From assembly GCF_003968755.1 (NCBI RefSeq), contig NZ_RYDL01000002.1:1-64000 (forward strand): 64,000 bases of DNA, read 5' to 3'. The DNA is from Flavobacterium sp. RSP15 (GTDB lineage: Bacteria; Bacteroidota; Bacteroidia; Flavobacteriales; Flavobacteriaceae). The notes beneath the pieces were generated by a model. It was not told where the DNA came from. It made no database searches and worked only from the letters and a program-made list of their open reading frames with translations. This document shows, piece by piece, positions 62,705 to 64,000 of this stretch (the first letter of the stretch is position 1; every line of letters starts with the position of its first letter). The translations under genes were made by a program, and so were the position numbers.

Positions 62705-63661
62705 ATGTTAAGCAGGCAGCACAAACTTCTCCTAATAAAAATTGCAAGTTTGTTCTCTGTGGTTAGAGGCTACAACATTCCGGTCATTATCCTGGCACAA
62801 TACCTCTCAGCCATATTTATTTTGGCTCCTGACACAAGAGCTTTGGCTATTTTACTCGATTTCAATTTATTTATCTTGGTTTTTGCTTCATCACTAACAA
62901 TTGCTTCGGGATATATTATCAATAATTTTTATGACAGCCAAAAAGATTTAATCAATCGCCCTAACAAGTCCATGTTAGATCGATTAGTGAGTCAAAAAAC
63001 AAAATTAAATGTCTATTTTACATTAAATTTCATTGTTGCCTTAATGGCTCTGTTTGTTTCCTGGCGTGCTTTTTTCTTCTTTTCCCTTTACATTTTCGTT
63101 ATTTGGTTTTATTCCCATAAAATAAAAAAATACCCTATAATAGGAAATTTGACAGCAGCTTTACTTGCCGTGACCCCTTTTTTTGCCATACTATTGTATT
63201 ACTACAATCAGATCCCGTTTGAAGAAATTGAAAATTACAAAAGACAGCTTGGAGTAATATTTGTGCATGCCTCTTTTTTGTTCTTATTGCTGCTGATTCG
63301 GGAAATGATTAAAGATCTAGAAAATCTGAAAGGTGATTTGATTACTGATTATAAAACGATTCCCATTGTTTATGGCGAAGAAATTTCAAAAAAAATCATA
63401 ACCTTTTTGACACTACTTACCGTTTTACCCGTTTACGTTTTAATCGAAATTTACGATGTGGGATATATGGATATTTATTTTTATTCCTCTCTCATAATCC
63501 TTATTTTATGCCTGCTTTACTTGTGGAAATCAAATGCTAAACCACAATTCCTATTGCTTCATAATATCCTGAAATTTTTAATTGTCTCTGGAGTATTTTG
63601 TATTGTACTAATCGATCCGAGTGTTTTATGGCACGGTAAAAGATTGCTGATGATGCTTTAG
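62705..63661 (+). CDS. UbiA-family prenyltransferase (geranylgeranylglycerol-phosphate geranylgeranyltransferase-like)
   Basis: A 318-residue membrane protein with about nine helices. The two Asp-rich prenyl-diphosphate sites are NNFYDSQKDLINRPNK (about 81-96) and REMIKDLENLKGDLITDYKTIPI (about 199-221). The pattern resembles the (S)-2,3-di-O-geranylgeranylglyceryl phosphate synthase-like group commonly annotated in flavobacteria; the true acceptor (lipid or quinone precursor) cannot be decided from sequence. Position 92 bases after the mevalonate kinase gene suggests it uses the cluster's isoprenoid product. Confidence 0.8.
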   Translation: MLSRQHKLLLIKIASLFSVVRGYNIPVIILAQYLSAIFILAPDTRALAILLDFNLFILVFASSLTIASGYIINNFYDSQKDLINRPNKSMLDRLVSQKTKLNVYFTLNFIVALMALFVSWRAFFFFSLYIFVIWFYSHKIKKYPIIGNLTAALLAVTPFFAILLYYYNQIPFEEIENYKRQLGVIFVHASFLFLLLLIREMIKDLENLKGDLITDYKTIPIVYGEEISKKIITFLTLLTVLPVYVLIEIYDVGYMDIYFYSSLIILILCLLYLWKSNAKPQFLLLHNILKFLIVSGVFCIVLIDPSVLWHGKRLLMML

Positions 63662-63920
63662 ATAATGCTTTTTTAAGAATTACAAAAACTAAAAAAAACC
63701 TCCATTTCACGCTGGTCATTCTCTTGAAACAGAAAAAAGGTTCCTATTATAAAATTAAAAATCAAATTAATAAAAGCGCTAGTGATTTTTTAATTCTCAT
63801 CTATGATGTGTTCAATAAAAACAAAAAAGAACAGATTTTATGCTTTATGGCATCGTAAAAACTCTTTTTCGGGTTCATTTCATTGCTAAACGCGATTCCG
63901 CAGAATTGTTATATGATCTT
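63662..63920. other. Intergenic region at right end
   Basis: AT-rich, no clear terminator or promoter and no convincing frame; a partial minus-strand frame begins at its right border. Confidence 0.5.
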
Positions 63921-64000
63921 TTAAAGTTTTCTTGTTGACTCCCTTTCTTTCAATTTTGTCTTAATGACGACCGTTTCATAGGGAATGTGTTCTTCTTTAG
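63921..64000 (-). CDS. Possible C-terminal end of a minus-strand gene (partial)
   Basis: A minus-strand frame runs from the window edge to TAA at 63923-63921, reading KEEHIPYETVVIKTKLKER and STRKL. The charged composition and clean stop suggest a real protein end, but 25 residues do not allow identification. Confidence 0.3.
   Translation of the reverse strand, partial: KEEHIPYETVVIKTKLKERESTRKL

Noticed and set aside
1-64000. CRISPR arrays, prophage, integrative elements, further rRNA or tRNA genes
   Set aside because: No regularly spaced repeats, phage-type genes or other cloverleaf structures were found on either strand.

Overview
The window is a stretch of chromosome from a low-GC member of the Flavobacteriaceae, most likely Flavobacterium. 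The evidence is AT-rich intergenic DNA, start codons without a Shine-Dalgarno sequence, and promoter-like TTG-N18..20-TAnnTTTG pairs typical of Bacteroidota (upstream of rimP, tRNA-Gln and the RluB-like gene). It also carries a SusC/SusD locus, a type IX secretion C-terminal domain, DUF2723, and a mevalonate-pathway cluster. No phage, CRISPR array or complete mobile element is visible. The first 77 bases look like the end of an IS3-type element running off the left edge.

Layout. 1-5.1 kb: rimP-nusA-infB on the minus strand, with a terminator-like hairpin in the rimP leader. 5.1-21 kb: a housekeeping mosaic of a universal stress protein, tRNA-Gln, a large DUF2723 membrane protein, a polysaccharide deacetylase, a cysteine-less thioredoxin-fold protein, a membrane metallophosphoesterase, polA, an RluB-like synthase, an NTF2-like protein, an M3 peptidase and a DUF885 lipoprotein. 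21-24 kb: a decayed molybdenum-cofactor/siroheme cluster. moaA is cut to its first 59 codons and mobA to its last ~78, while the moaC-moaB fusion and cobA remain intact. A hairpin repeat with swapped stems sits at the moaA break.

24.4-38.9 kb: a carboxylate uptake and activation island, all on the plus strand. It holds two paralogous porins, a DUF4212/solute-symporter pair, an IS1-InsA-like zinc-ribbon/HTH protein, an MHS-type MFS carrier, small membrane proteins, a symporter-histidine kinase fusion, a receiver-only response regulator, and two acyl-CoA synthetases (propionyl- and acetyl-type). The likely flow is porin, then inner-membrane carrier, then CoA activation, with sensing by the kinase. 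The only DNA-binding protein in the island is the InsA-like one.

39-57.5 kb: a maltodextrin/starch utilisation locus. A minus-strand susC-susD-susE/F-amylase operon diverges from a plus-strand lacI-type regulator, an SLC45-like maltose transporter, pgmB, a GH65 phosphorylase and two GH13 enzymes. Starch would be cut at the surface by the lipoprotein and T9SS amylases and imported through SusCD. It would be shortened in the periplasm, moved inward by the MFS carrier, and phosphorolysed to glucose and beta-glucose-1-P, which PgmB converts to glucose-6-P. 57.6-63.7 kb: a glycerophosphodiesterase, a flavoprotein, TspO, and an isoprenoid cluster (diphosphomevalonate decarboxylase, an antitoxin-like protein with no toxin, a mevalonate kinase, a UbiA prenyltransferase).
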